From Desulfuromusa sp. (lineage in GTDB: Bacteria > Desulfobacterota > Desulfuromonadia > Desulfuromonadales > Geopsychrobacteraceae): a stretch of 64,000 nucleotides of DNA. The position numbers and the translations under genes were made by a program. The notes below the pieces were generated by a model. The model ran no database searches. It was not told the DNA's origin and worked only from the letters and a program-made list of their open reading frames with translations. Shown here piece after piece: positions 58,138-64,000 of this stretch (its first letter is position 1; every line of letters begins with the position of its first letter). The stretch is from assembly GCA_021647765.1 (NCBI GenBank), contig JAKIUD010000008.1:1-64000 (forward strand), read 5' to 3'.

Positions 58138-59472
58138 CTACGTGCCGATGAGATCAAAGACAGGTTGTTCCATTAGAGAAACAAGCTCTGAGACGCGTTG
58201 CTGAAATAGCTTGAATTTACTTTTTGGAATTGATACTGCCATTGGGATTTTGGCTGTGATGGGGTTGACCGTACGACCCTTGATATGTATTTCATAATGG
58301 AGGTGCGGCCCGGTAGAACGTCCGGTGTTCCCCGATAAAGCAATCCGCTCACCACGTTTAATTTTCTGCCCACGTTTGACAGTAATGCGACTCAAATGCA
58401 TATAGCGAGTCATATAACGTCCCTCATGCTTAATCTCAATATACTTCCCGGCATAACGGTGATTTTTAACCCGCGTGACGATACCGTCCCCAGTCGCATA
58501 GACCGGCGTACCCACTGGCATGCCAAAATCAACACCTTTGTGCGGAGCGATGCGCTTGGTAATAGGATGAAGCCGCGCAAGATTGAAAGGGGAACTGATC
58601 CTGAAATGCCCCTTAAAGGGATAGCGCTGAAAAGCCCGGGCAAGGCTCTCACCCCGTTCATCATAATAATTTCCATCCTCAAACAGAAAAGCAGTGTAAT
58701 GATGTTTTCGAGTAAAAAATCGCACTGCTTCAATATGGCTTTGACCCGTCAACTTTCCATCCAAGAGCTGCAGGCTACGGACAACTTGAAAGTGATCACC
58801 AGCTCGAAGATCCCGACTGAATTTAAGCTTGTTCTTAAACAAGTAAGTGATATTTCCGGTTTCCTGCTCACTCAAACCAACAGCAAGTGCTGACTGGTAA
58901 AAACTCCCCTCTATTTCACCATCAAGCAACTGAGGTTCCCAAGTCCCGGAGAGAATAATATCTTTATATTCAAAACTGTTTTCATCAACCCTCTGATAGA
59001 CAATCTGATGTGCAGGATGAATGAAAAGCTCCATTTTCATAAGCTGACGATTTTTTTTATCCAGGGTAAATGTCAGGATATTACCAGGCCGTAAAATGTC
59101 CAGCGCCAGTAAAGATTCATCGGCTGCTACAATCTGAAACATAGTGGTCTGATTAATTTTTACACTGTCAAATATAGTGCTTAGATTATCGCCCGGTTGA
59201 ATAGTTCTTTTTAAAATGTGTTCAGGGACGGGGTGTTGCAAATTATCCATTGAAGCGGTGTCTTGATTAAGAGGTTCAGTGGGCTTTTCAGGATATGTCT
59301 GTTTATCTTGAACCTGTGCACCTGTTTTAGCCAATTCTGGCGGCGGAGAAGTGGGGAAATAATAATATCCAACGAATCCCACAACAGCAAATATCACTAC
59401 CAACAAGAGTAGACGACGATTGCGACGGTATTTTTTTTGCTGACTGAGTGTTGGTTTCCAGATTGCGTTCAT
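58138..59472 (-). CDS. M23-family peptidoglycan endopeptidase
   Basis: Zinc endopeptidase expected to cleave peptide cross-links of peptidoglycan. The 444-residue protein has a basic cytoplasmic start, one membrane helix (about residues 20-39), a LysM/OapA-like region (about 85-145: TIQPGDNLSTIFDSVKI) and the M23 domain, with zinc ligands in HKGVDFGMPVG and HLHYEIHI (HxH) and the YGN-type RYMHLSR strand. It resembles MepM/YebA. It stands alone 200 bases beyond the flagellar cluster and could supply the wall-opening activity that single-domain FlgJ lacks; this is inference. Confidence 0.92.
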   Translation of the reverse strand: MNAIWKPTLSQQKKYRRNRRLLLLVVIFAVVGFVGYYYFPTSPPPELAKTGAQVQDKQTYPEKPTEPLNQDTASMDNLQHPVPEHILKRTIQPGDNLSTIFDSVKINQTTMFQIVAADESLLALDILRPGNILTFTLDKKNRQLMKMELFIHPAHQIVYQRVDENSFEYKDIILSGTWEPQLLDGEIEGSFYQSALAVGLSEQETGNITYLFKNKLKFSRDLRAGDHFQVVRSLQLLDGKLTGQSHIEAVRFFTRKHHYTAFLFEDGNYYDERGESLARAFQRYPFKGHFRISSPFNLARLHPITKRIAPHKGVDFGMPVGTPVYATGDGIVTRVKNHRYAGKYIEIKHEGRYMTRYMHLSRITVKRGQKIKRGERIALSGNTGRSTGPHLHYEIHIKGRTVNPITAKIPMAVSIPKSKFKLFQQRVSELVSLMEQPVFDLIGT

Positions 59473-59591
59473 TCTAAAAGTACTTCTTTATCATTATAGT
59501 AATAAGATTCTATCCTACATTAAATGCAACAAACTATCATCTTATGTCAAGTTCTGTTTTTATCTTGAGAATTCTGCTGTAGCCAATTCTC

Positions 59592-59637
59592 TTGATTTTA
59601 AAAGTATCCTCGTTTAACAAAATACTCTTAAAATCAA
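59592..59637. repeat. AT-rich inverted repeat upstream of the M23 and EamA genes
   Basis: TTGATTTTAAAAGTAT and a downstream arm complementary to TTGATTTTAAGAGTAT pair at 15 of 16 positions around 14 bases. It lies midway in the 281-base divergent gap (59473-59753), so it could be an operator or a hairpin. I see no further element there. Confidence 0.5.
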
Positions 59638-59753
59638 TTTATCCTATTCACCAACCCTCTAGTAAACCTTATAATTTTTACAGTTGACTAGCCGACAGAT
59701 ATCTGATTTATTCCTCCTCGATGTAATACCTAATAAATTTCGGAGCTAATACC

Positions 59754-60623
59754 ATGATCTATCTTGTTGCAATCACAATTCTCTGGGCATTTTCTTTCAG
59801 TTTGATCGGTGTCTACCTGGCCGGACAAGTGGATGCTTATTTCTCTGTCCTCACCCGGGTTGCATTGGCTGCGGTCGTTTTTCTCCCCTTTATCCGCCGG
59901 GTTCCGGCAAAGTTGGCAGGTAAATTGATGGTACTGGGAGCCATCCAGCTAGGCTGCATGTATGTTTTCTATTATCAATCGTTTCTCCTGTTGACTGTAC
60001 CGGAAGTACTGATTTTTACGATTCTGACACCAGTTTATGTCACCCTGATTTTTGACCTACTGCAGGGTCATTTCAGCTTCAGATATTTGGTGACTGCGCT
60101 AGTCGCGGTTCTGGGTGCAGCCATTATCCGTTACAGTTCAATCGGCAACGAAATATTTGTCGGATTTCTGGTGGTACAGGGGGCAAATATCTGTTTTGCT
60201 ATCGGACAGGTTGGCTACAAGGTGCTCCTGCAGCGAGAGAATCTGAAACTGCCACAGCGTGCCATTTTCGGTTATTTCTATTTGGGCGCCCTGGCAGTCA
60301 CCATCGTCACCTGGTTTCTGTTCGGCAATCCAGCCAAACTACCAACGACTGCACTACAGTGGGAAATCCTCCTCTATCTTGGATTGATCGCTTCCGGACT
60401 TGGCTACTTTTTCTGGAATAAAGGGGCAACCAAAGTGGATGCCGGGACGCTGGCAATTATGAACAATGCTTTGGTTCCTGCTGGATTGATTGTCAACCTG
60501 CTGATATGGAACCGTGACGCCAACTTGACCCGGCTGGGTGTCGGTGGTGCAGTGCTGCTGTTCTCGCTGCTGTTACATGAATACTGGGGTAAACAATGCA
60601 GTCCCGAGCCACAGTTGGATTAA
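59754..60623 (+). CDS. EamA/DMT-family transporter
   Basis: This 289-residue protein has about ten membrane helices in two EamA repeats (about residues 1-130 and 140-275), with PEVLIFTILTPVYVTLIFDLL and LGYFFWNKGATKVDAGTLAIMNNALVPAGL motifs. The layout recalls carboxylate/amino acid/amine exporters of the CarB-like branch. The substrate is not predictable. CGGAG precedes the ATG. A second, unrelated EamA gene follows 50 bases downstream in the same direction. Confidence 0.87.
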   Translation: MIYLVAITILWAFSFSLIGVYLAGQVDAYFSVLTRVALAAVVFLPFIRRVPAKLAGKLMVLGAIQLGCMYVFYYQSFLLLTVPEVLIFTILTPVYVTLIFDLLQGHFSFRYLVTALVAVLGAAIIRYSSIGNEIFVGFLVVQGANICFAIGQVGYKVLLQRENLKLPQRAIFGYFYLGALAVTIVTWFLFGNPAKLPTTALQWEILLYLGLIASGLGYFFWNKGATKVDAGTLAIMNNALVPAGLIVNLLIWNRDANLTRLGVGGAVLLFSLLLHEYWGKQCSPEPQLD

Positions 60624-60673
60624 CCTGCTAAATTTATCCCCTTCGGCTCTCCGTATAAGGTATAAGTTGGCCG

Positions 60674-61582
60674 ATGTCTCATCAAACCAATTTCATAACT
60701 TATTTAAAACTGCTACTGATGGCTCTGTTCTGGGGTGGAACCTTCATTGCTGGTCGGCTTCTGGCCGGGGAGGTTTCACCATTTTCCGCAGCATTTCTGC
60801 GCTTTGCTATTGCCTCGGCTGTATTAGTGTTGATCAGCCTACGCAATTACCGAACACTACCAAAGGTTCAGGGAAATCAGTGGATTCCCCTGTTAATACT
60901 CGGGTTTAGTGGCGTCTTTGCCTATAACGCTTTCTTCTTCAAGGGGCTGGAACTGGTCGAAGCCGGACGAGCAGCGGTGATTATTGCCAACAACCCCATC
61001 TTTATCGGCCTGTTTGCGGCTCTGCTGTTTAAAGAAGAACTCAATTTTCAAAAAATTGCGGGGATCATCCTCTCGATCTCCGGCGCGATCATTGTCATTA
61101 CCAAAGGACAACCTCTGACGATATTTTTTACCGGGTTGGGGAAAGGTGAACTCCTCATTTTTGGCTGTGTTATCAGTTGGACAATTTACTCTCTGGCAGG
61201 ACGTGCTGCCATGCGGGGATTCACGCCGCTGGTTGCCGTCACTTACTCGGCCTTAATCGGAACACTTCTATTATTTCCGGCCGCTTATTTTGAAGGTCTG
61301 TTTCAACATATCAGCAGATATTCTGCCACAGCCTGGGGCTGCCTGTTGTATCTTGGGCTCTGTGGAACAGTTCTCGGATTTGTCTGGTATTATCAGGGAA
61401 TTCAAAAGATCGGCTCAACCCGGGCTAGCCAATTCATCAATTTTGTTCCGGTTAGCGCGGTTCTACTGTCTGTCTGGCTGCTCAATGAGCCCTTAACGAT
61501 TTCATTACTATTTGGCCTTCTTTTCGTCAGCAGTGGCGTATACCTGACCAATCGATCCACAATCCTCAGACTTGGGGATTGA
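60674..61582 (+). CDS. EamA/DMT-family transporter
   Basis: This 302-residue protein has ten predicted helices and two EamA repeats. Conserved elements include ALFWGGTFIAGRLLAGEVSPFSAAFLRF near the start and YLGLCGTVLGFVWYYQGIQKIGSTRASQFINFVPVSAVLLS in the second half. It is not a close copy of the preceding EamA gene, so the pair is not a recent duplication. Substrate unknown. The ribosome site is weak (AAGGTATAAG). Confidence 0.88.
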   Translation: MSHQTNFITYLKLLLMALFWGGTFIAGRLLAGEVSPFSAAFLRFAIASAVLVLISLRNYRTLPKVQGNQWIPLLILGFSGVFAYNAFFFKGLELVEAGRAAVIIANNPIFIGLFAALLFKEELNFQKIAGIILSISGAIIVITKGQPLTIFFTGLGKGELLIFGCVISWTIYSLAGRAAMRGFTPLVAVTYSALIGTLLLFPAAYFEGLFQHISRYSATAWGCLLYLGLCGTVLGFVWYYQGIQKIGSTRASQFINFVPVSAVLLSVWLLNEPLTISLLFGLLFVSSGVYLTNRSTILRLGD

Positions 61583-61604
61583 ACCAAAAAAAGGAACTAC
61601 ACTA

Positions 61605-61715
61605 AGCTTAAGTAATTTTATAGTAATCTCGGAACTGTCCTCAGCACTATTGGAGGCTGTCCCAAGAGGGTACAAACCATGAAAATGTAGCGGTTTACAC
61701 CACAAACCAGTCTTT
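61605..61715 (+). repeat. Palindromic repeat, GGGACTGTCCC family, copy C (degenerate)
   Basis: TAATTTTATAGTAATCTCGG followed by AACTGTCCTCAGCAC, GGAGGCTGTCCCAAGAG and CATGAAAATGTAGCGGTTTACACC matches copies A and B in order with scattered substitutions. The right-hand arm is missing, so this copy looks decayed. It sits between the convergent EamA and VOC genes. Confidence 0.7.
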
Positions 61716-61730
61716 TTCCGCCATCACCAG

Positions 61731-62123
61731 TTATTTTTCTTCATTCAACACCAACAGATAACCATCAGGATCCTGCAGCCAAAGTTCCCGGCGATGGTGT
61801 TCATGGTCGTCCAGCTCGTAACAAATCGGCCAGAGATAATACTTGACCATACGATAAATATCATCCAGATTATTGCAGCTCAGTTCCAACTGTACCCCCA
61901 CTCCAAAAGGATTGCGGTTTAAACTTTGCAGCAGTGCCGGATGTTGTGCTTCCATATCCCGTAACGGTTGAAAAACAATTTTCATTTGTTCAAGAGATAA
62001 GACGATATAGCTCTGCTTCGTTTTAGAATTTCGGATAAGTTCAGGAGATAACAGCAGAACTTCACGATAAAACTGTTCCGTTTTATTTAAATCAGCAACA
62101 GCAAGAGTTAAGTTTAATTGCAT
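61731..62123 (-). CDS. VOC-family (glyoxalase-like) protein
   Basis: This 130-residue protein has two beta-alpha-beta-beta-beta modules. The N-terminal LNLTLAVADLNKTEQFYREVL and the C-terminal RELWLQDPDGYLLVL are typical of the vicinal-oxygen-chelate superfamily, which includes glyoxalases, dioxygenases and resistance proteins. Metal ligands may be the C-terminal E of ELWLQDPDG and H of the HEHHR segment, but the reaction is unknown. It is divergent from folK. Confidence 0.85.
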   Translation of the reverse strand: MQLNLTLAVADLNKTEQFYREVLLLSPELIRNSKTKQSYIVLSLEQMKIVFQPLRDMEAQHPALLQSLNRNPFGVGVQLELSCNNLDDIYRMVKYYLWPICYELDDHEHHRRELWLQDPDGYLLVLNEEK

Positions 62124-62157
62124 TGATTTTACCCCTTATGTTTTAATGTGACAGACT

Positions 62158-62670
62158 ATGACAGGGAGCAACAAGAGTCGAGCTTTTCTCGGTTTTGGTG
62201 GTAATTTAGGAAAGCCACTGAACAATTTTCGCCGCGCCAGACAACAGCTGGCGGAACATCCACAGGTTGAGGTTATCTCCAGCTCACCACTCTATCAAAC
62301 ACCTCCTGTTGGGGGACCAGAGGGACAAGCAGATTATCTCAACGCTGCTATTGAAATTCTAACTGGATTATCAGCGCTTGACCTGTTACAACTCTGCCGC
62401 CAGATAGAAAATAGTGCCGGGCGAGTCAGGGATTTGCACTGGGGACCCCGAACTCTTGATATTGATTTACTCCTGGTTGATGACCTGATTATGGATACCC
62501 CACTTTTAACTCTGCCGCATCCACGTTTACAACAGCGTCATTTTGTTCTGCTGCCGCTGAATGACCTTGCACCACAACTGAACCACCCGGTTCTAAATGA
62601 AACTATCGGTCATTTACTTAATATACTGCCAACAGCTATTGACATTACCCGCTTAAACAAAACATGGTAA
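62158..62670 (+). CDS. folK: 2-amino-4-hydroxy-6-hydroxymethyldihydropteridine pyrophosphokinase
   Basis: Transfers pyrophosphate from ATP to the pterin in folate synthesis. The 170-residue protein has the family start AFLGFGGNLGKPLNNFRRARQQL, the pterin site SSPLYQTPPVGGPEGQADYLNAAIEI, and the ATP/magnesium motif GPRTLDIDLLLVDD followed by LPHPRLQQRHFVLLPLNDL. There is no strong ribosome site. It is followed four bases later by a small membrane-anchored protein gene. Confidence 0.95.
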   Translation: MTGSNKSRAFLGFGGNLGKPLNNFRRARQQLAEHPQVEVISSSPLYQTPPVGGPEGQADYLNAAIEILTGLSALDLLQLCRQIENSAGRVRDLHWGPRTLDIDLLLVDDLIMDTPLLTLPHPRLQQRHFVLLPLNDLAPQLNHPVLNETIGHLLNILPTAIDITRLNKTW

Positions 62671-62674
62671 CCTG

Positions 62675-62923
62675 ATGATCAAATTGATACTGCTTATTCT
62701 CTGTGGCTTTGTTTTCTACTCGATGATCTCCGGTTTGCTGCGTCCGGGAAAATCCCGGCGCCCGGAAAACCGGAGCAAAGAAGGGGAAGCCATGGTGGAA
62801 GATCCACAATGCGGAACCTACCTCCCCATAAGTGAAGCAATCAAAGCAAATATTAATGGTCAGCAGCACTATTTCTGCTCAAAAAAATGTTTGAAAGAAT
62901 ATAAGAAAGGACAGGAAAAATAA
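62675..62923 (+). CDS. Small membrane-anchored YHS/TRASH-like metal-binding protein
   Basis: This 82-residue protein has one membrane helix (about residues 3-21), a basic RPGKSRRPENRSKEG stretch, and a soluble tail with MVEDPQCGTYLPISEAI...QQHYFCSKKCLKEYKKG. The pattern C...FCSKKC is the YHS/TRASH zinc- or copper-binding signature (cysteines about 52, 72 and 76). Similar short proteins (PP0621-like) occur widely without a known role. It starts four bases after folK, so co-transcription is likely although the functional link is unclear. Confidence 0.85.
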   Translation: MIKLILLILCGFVFYSMISGLLRPGKSRRPENRSKEGEAMVEDPQCGTYLPISEAIKANINGQQHYFCSKKCLKEYKKGQEK

Positions 62924-62951
62924 TCACCTTACCCTGACAAGGAGTTTTTAA

Positions 62952-63593
62952 ATGAAGTTTTTTATCGACACCGCAGAAGTTACTGAAATCCGTGCCGCCC
63001 ATGATCTGGGATTAGTTGACGGGGTGACCACTAACCCTTCGTTGATCGCTAAAAGCGGTCGCGATTTTAAAGAAGTTATCAAAGAAATTACCGATATTGT
63101 TGATGGACCTATCTCGGCTGAAGTGATCGCTCTGGATGCTGAGGGGATGCTTAAAGAGGGACGTGAGTTAGTTAAAATCCACAAAAATATCGTTATCAAG
63201 GTACCAATGACCACCGAAGGACTGAAAGCAACCAAGCAATTCAGTGCTGAAAAGATCAAAACCAACGTCACCCTGATCTTTTCTTCTTTACAGGCTCTTT
63301 TGGCTGCCAAAGCAGGAGCAACCTATGTTTCACCATTTGTTGGCCGCCTTGACGATATCAGTCATGAAGGGATGGAAGGGGTTGAGCAAATTCGGACTAT
63401 CTATGATAACTACGGGTACACCACCGAAATCATTGTTGCCTCGGTACGTTCACCGCTGCACGTTCTCAATGCCGGTTTGATCGGCGCCGACATCTGTACG
63501 ATCCCTTATGGCGTCATGATCCAGCTGGCAAAACACCCACTGACCGACCTAGGCATCGAAAAATTTCTTACAGATTGGGAAAAAACAAAATAG
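62952..63593 (+). CDS. Transaldolase / fructose-6-phosphate aldolase family protein
   Basis: This 213-residue class I aldolase is of the short type, with the FIDTAEVTEIRAAHDLGLVDGVTTNPSLIAKSG opening and the Schiff-base lysine in NIVIKVPMTTEGLKA (about residue 83). ATYVSPFVGRLDDI and ASVRSPLHV also match. It moves three-carbon units between sugar phosphates in the non-oxidative pentose phosphate pathway or cleaves fructose 6-phosphate; sequence alone does not settle which. AAGGAG precedes the ATG. An intrinsic terminator follows. Confidence 0.93.
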   Translation: MKFFIDTAEVTEIRAAHDLGLVDGVTTNPSLIAKSGRDFKEVIKEITDIVDGPISAEVIALDAEGMLKEGRELVKIHKNIVIKVPMTTEGLKATKQFSAEKIKTNVTLIFSSLQALLAAKAGATYVSPFVGRLDDISHEGMEGVEQIRTIYDNYGYTTEIIVASVRSPLHVLNAGLIGADICTIPYGVMIQLAKHPLTDLGIEKFLTDWEKTK

Positions 63594-63620
63594 AACTGCA
63601 GTTCAATACAGAGACCACCT

Positions 63621-63660
63621 AACAGGCTGAAACACTAAGTTTCAGCCTGTTTTTTATTGT
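63621..63660 (+). terminator. Intrinsic terminator after the aldolase gene
   Basis: AACAGGCTGAAA and TTTCAGCCTGTT form a perfect 12-bp stem around CACTAAG, followed by a T-run (TTTTATTGTTTT). It lies 28 bases past the stop codon. Confidence 0.92.
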
Positions 63661-63740
63661 TTTAATTCAGACTGCTTTTCACAGAGTTAATTCCACAACA
63701 ATGTTATGTAGAATGCTTGAAATATAATCGGTCTGACCAC

Positions 63741-63769
63741 TTGACAATCTGCCAAAGAGTCGGTATATG
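63741..63769 (+). promoter_or_regulatory. Sigma-70-type promoter upstream of sucC
   Basis: TTGACA (63741-63746) and TATATG (63764-63769) are separated by 17 bases, the ideal spacing. They lie about 80 bases before the sucC start codon, after the aldolase terminator, so sucC probably has its own transcript. Confidence 0.65.
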
Positions 63770-63850
63770 GTTAAAAGCTATTTATATATCTTTTTTCTGG
63801 GATTCTTGAGATACGAACCCCATCTCTACTTCTAACCCTGTGAGGATGCG

Positions 63851-64000
63851 ATGAACATTCACGAGTATCAAGCTAAGGCGATTCTGCGCTATTTCGGAGT
63901 TCCAGTTCCGGAAGGGCACGTGGTCTACAACAGTAACTCGGCCCGCGACTGGGCAAAACGACTGGGTGATGGCCCCTGGGCAGTTAAAGCTCAGATTCAT
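63851..64000 (+). CDS. sucC: Succinate-CoA ligase beta subunit, N-terminus (partial, runs off the right edge)
   Basis: The visible 50 residues begin MNIHEYQAKAILRYFGVPVPEG and contain the ATP-grasp start GPWAVKAQIH, typical of ADP- or GDP-forming succinyl-CoA synthetase beta. A GAGG ribosome site lies six bases before the ATG. The enzyme couples succinyl-CoA cleavage to nucleoside triphosphate formation in the citric acid cycle. Malate-CoA ligase beta chains begin similarly, so the call is likely but not final; sucD is expected beyond the window. Confidence 0.85.
   Translation, partial: MNIHEYQAKAILRYFGVPVPEGHVVYNSNSARDWAKRLGDGPWAVKAQIH

Noticed and set aside
59754..61582. Recent tandem duplication of EamA genes
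   Set aside because: The two proteins share only family-level features; their motifs and lengths differ.

Overview
The window looks like a chromosomal segment of a strictly or facultatively anaerobic deltaproteobacterium of the Desulfuromonadales (Geobacter, Desulfuromonas or Pelobacter type). The clues are small c-type cytochromes with two and three hemes, an oxygen-independent (class III) ribonucleotide reductase, futalosine-route menaquinone genes, a polar-type flagellar cluster with flhF and flhG, and several conserved proteins that I know mainly from Geobacter-like genomes. This placement is inferred from gene content and protein style. There is no rRNA marker in the window, and I saw no tRNA or CRISPR array.

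Layout. 1-5 kb: the edge of an IS1595-type transposase, a secreted nuclease, an MscS channel, murI with a GerMN lipoprotein-like gene, and a tiny membrane-anchored diheme cytochrome. 5.5-8.7 kb: the anaerobic ribonucleotide reductase operon, read right to left, nrdD, then a separate 48-residue ORF, then nrdG. The small ORF carries the C-terminal glycyl-radical motif that is normally part of NrdD. Two NrdR-like boxes sit on the nrdD promoter. 8.7-16.3 kb: dus, DUF3820, a triheme cytochrome, an IS200-type element, serS, an HD nucleotidase, an EamA transporter and fumC. 16.4-23.5 kb: one leftward operon-like run ubiA-ubiX-mqnE-mqnC-hisC-mutY-rnd, covering part of menaquinone synthesis plus histidine synthesis and DNA/RNA maintenance. 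23.5-26.7 kb: rightward yqaA-type, MFS and an unrecognised 465-residue protein, followed by an 11-copy 14-bp tandem array.

27-58 kb is an almost complete flagellar supercluster, all on the minus strand. It has two blocks: TPR gene-flgB-flgC-fliE-fliF-fliG-fliH-fliI-fliJ-motE-like-fliK-flgD-TIGR02530-flgE, and motA-motB-fliL-fliM-fliN-fliO-fliP-fliQ-fliR-flhB-flhA-flhF-flhG-fliA-DUF2802-flgF-flgG-flgA-flgH-flgI-flgJ. Good matches to sigma-54 promoters precede both blocks. These genes supply basal body, export apparatus, motor, hook, P and L rings and the sigma-28 factor. Filament, hook-junction and FlgM genes are not in the window. 58-64 kb: an M23 endopeptidase, two EamA transporters, a VOC protein, folK, a small YHS/TRASH-like protein, a transaldolase-family aldolase, and the start of sucC at the right edge.

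The intergenic DNA is unusually rich in long imperfect palindromes of several unrelated families: the GGGACTGTCCC family in at least four places, three different 120-130-bp palindromes flanking serS, and others inside flagellar operons. The most interesting observation is the split class III ribonucleotide reductase.
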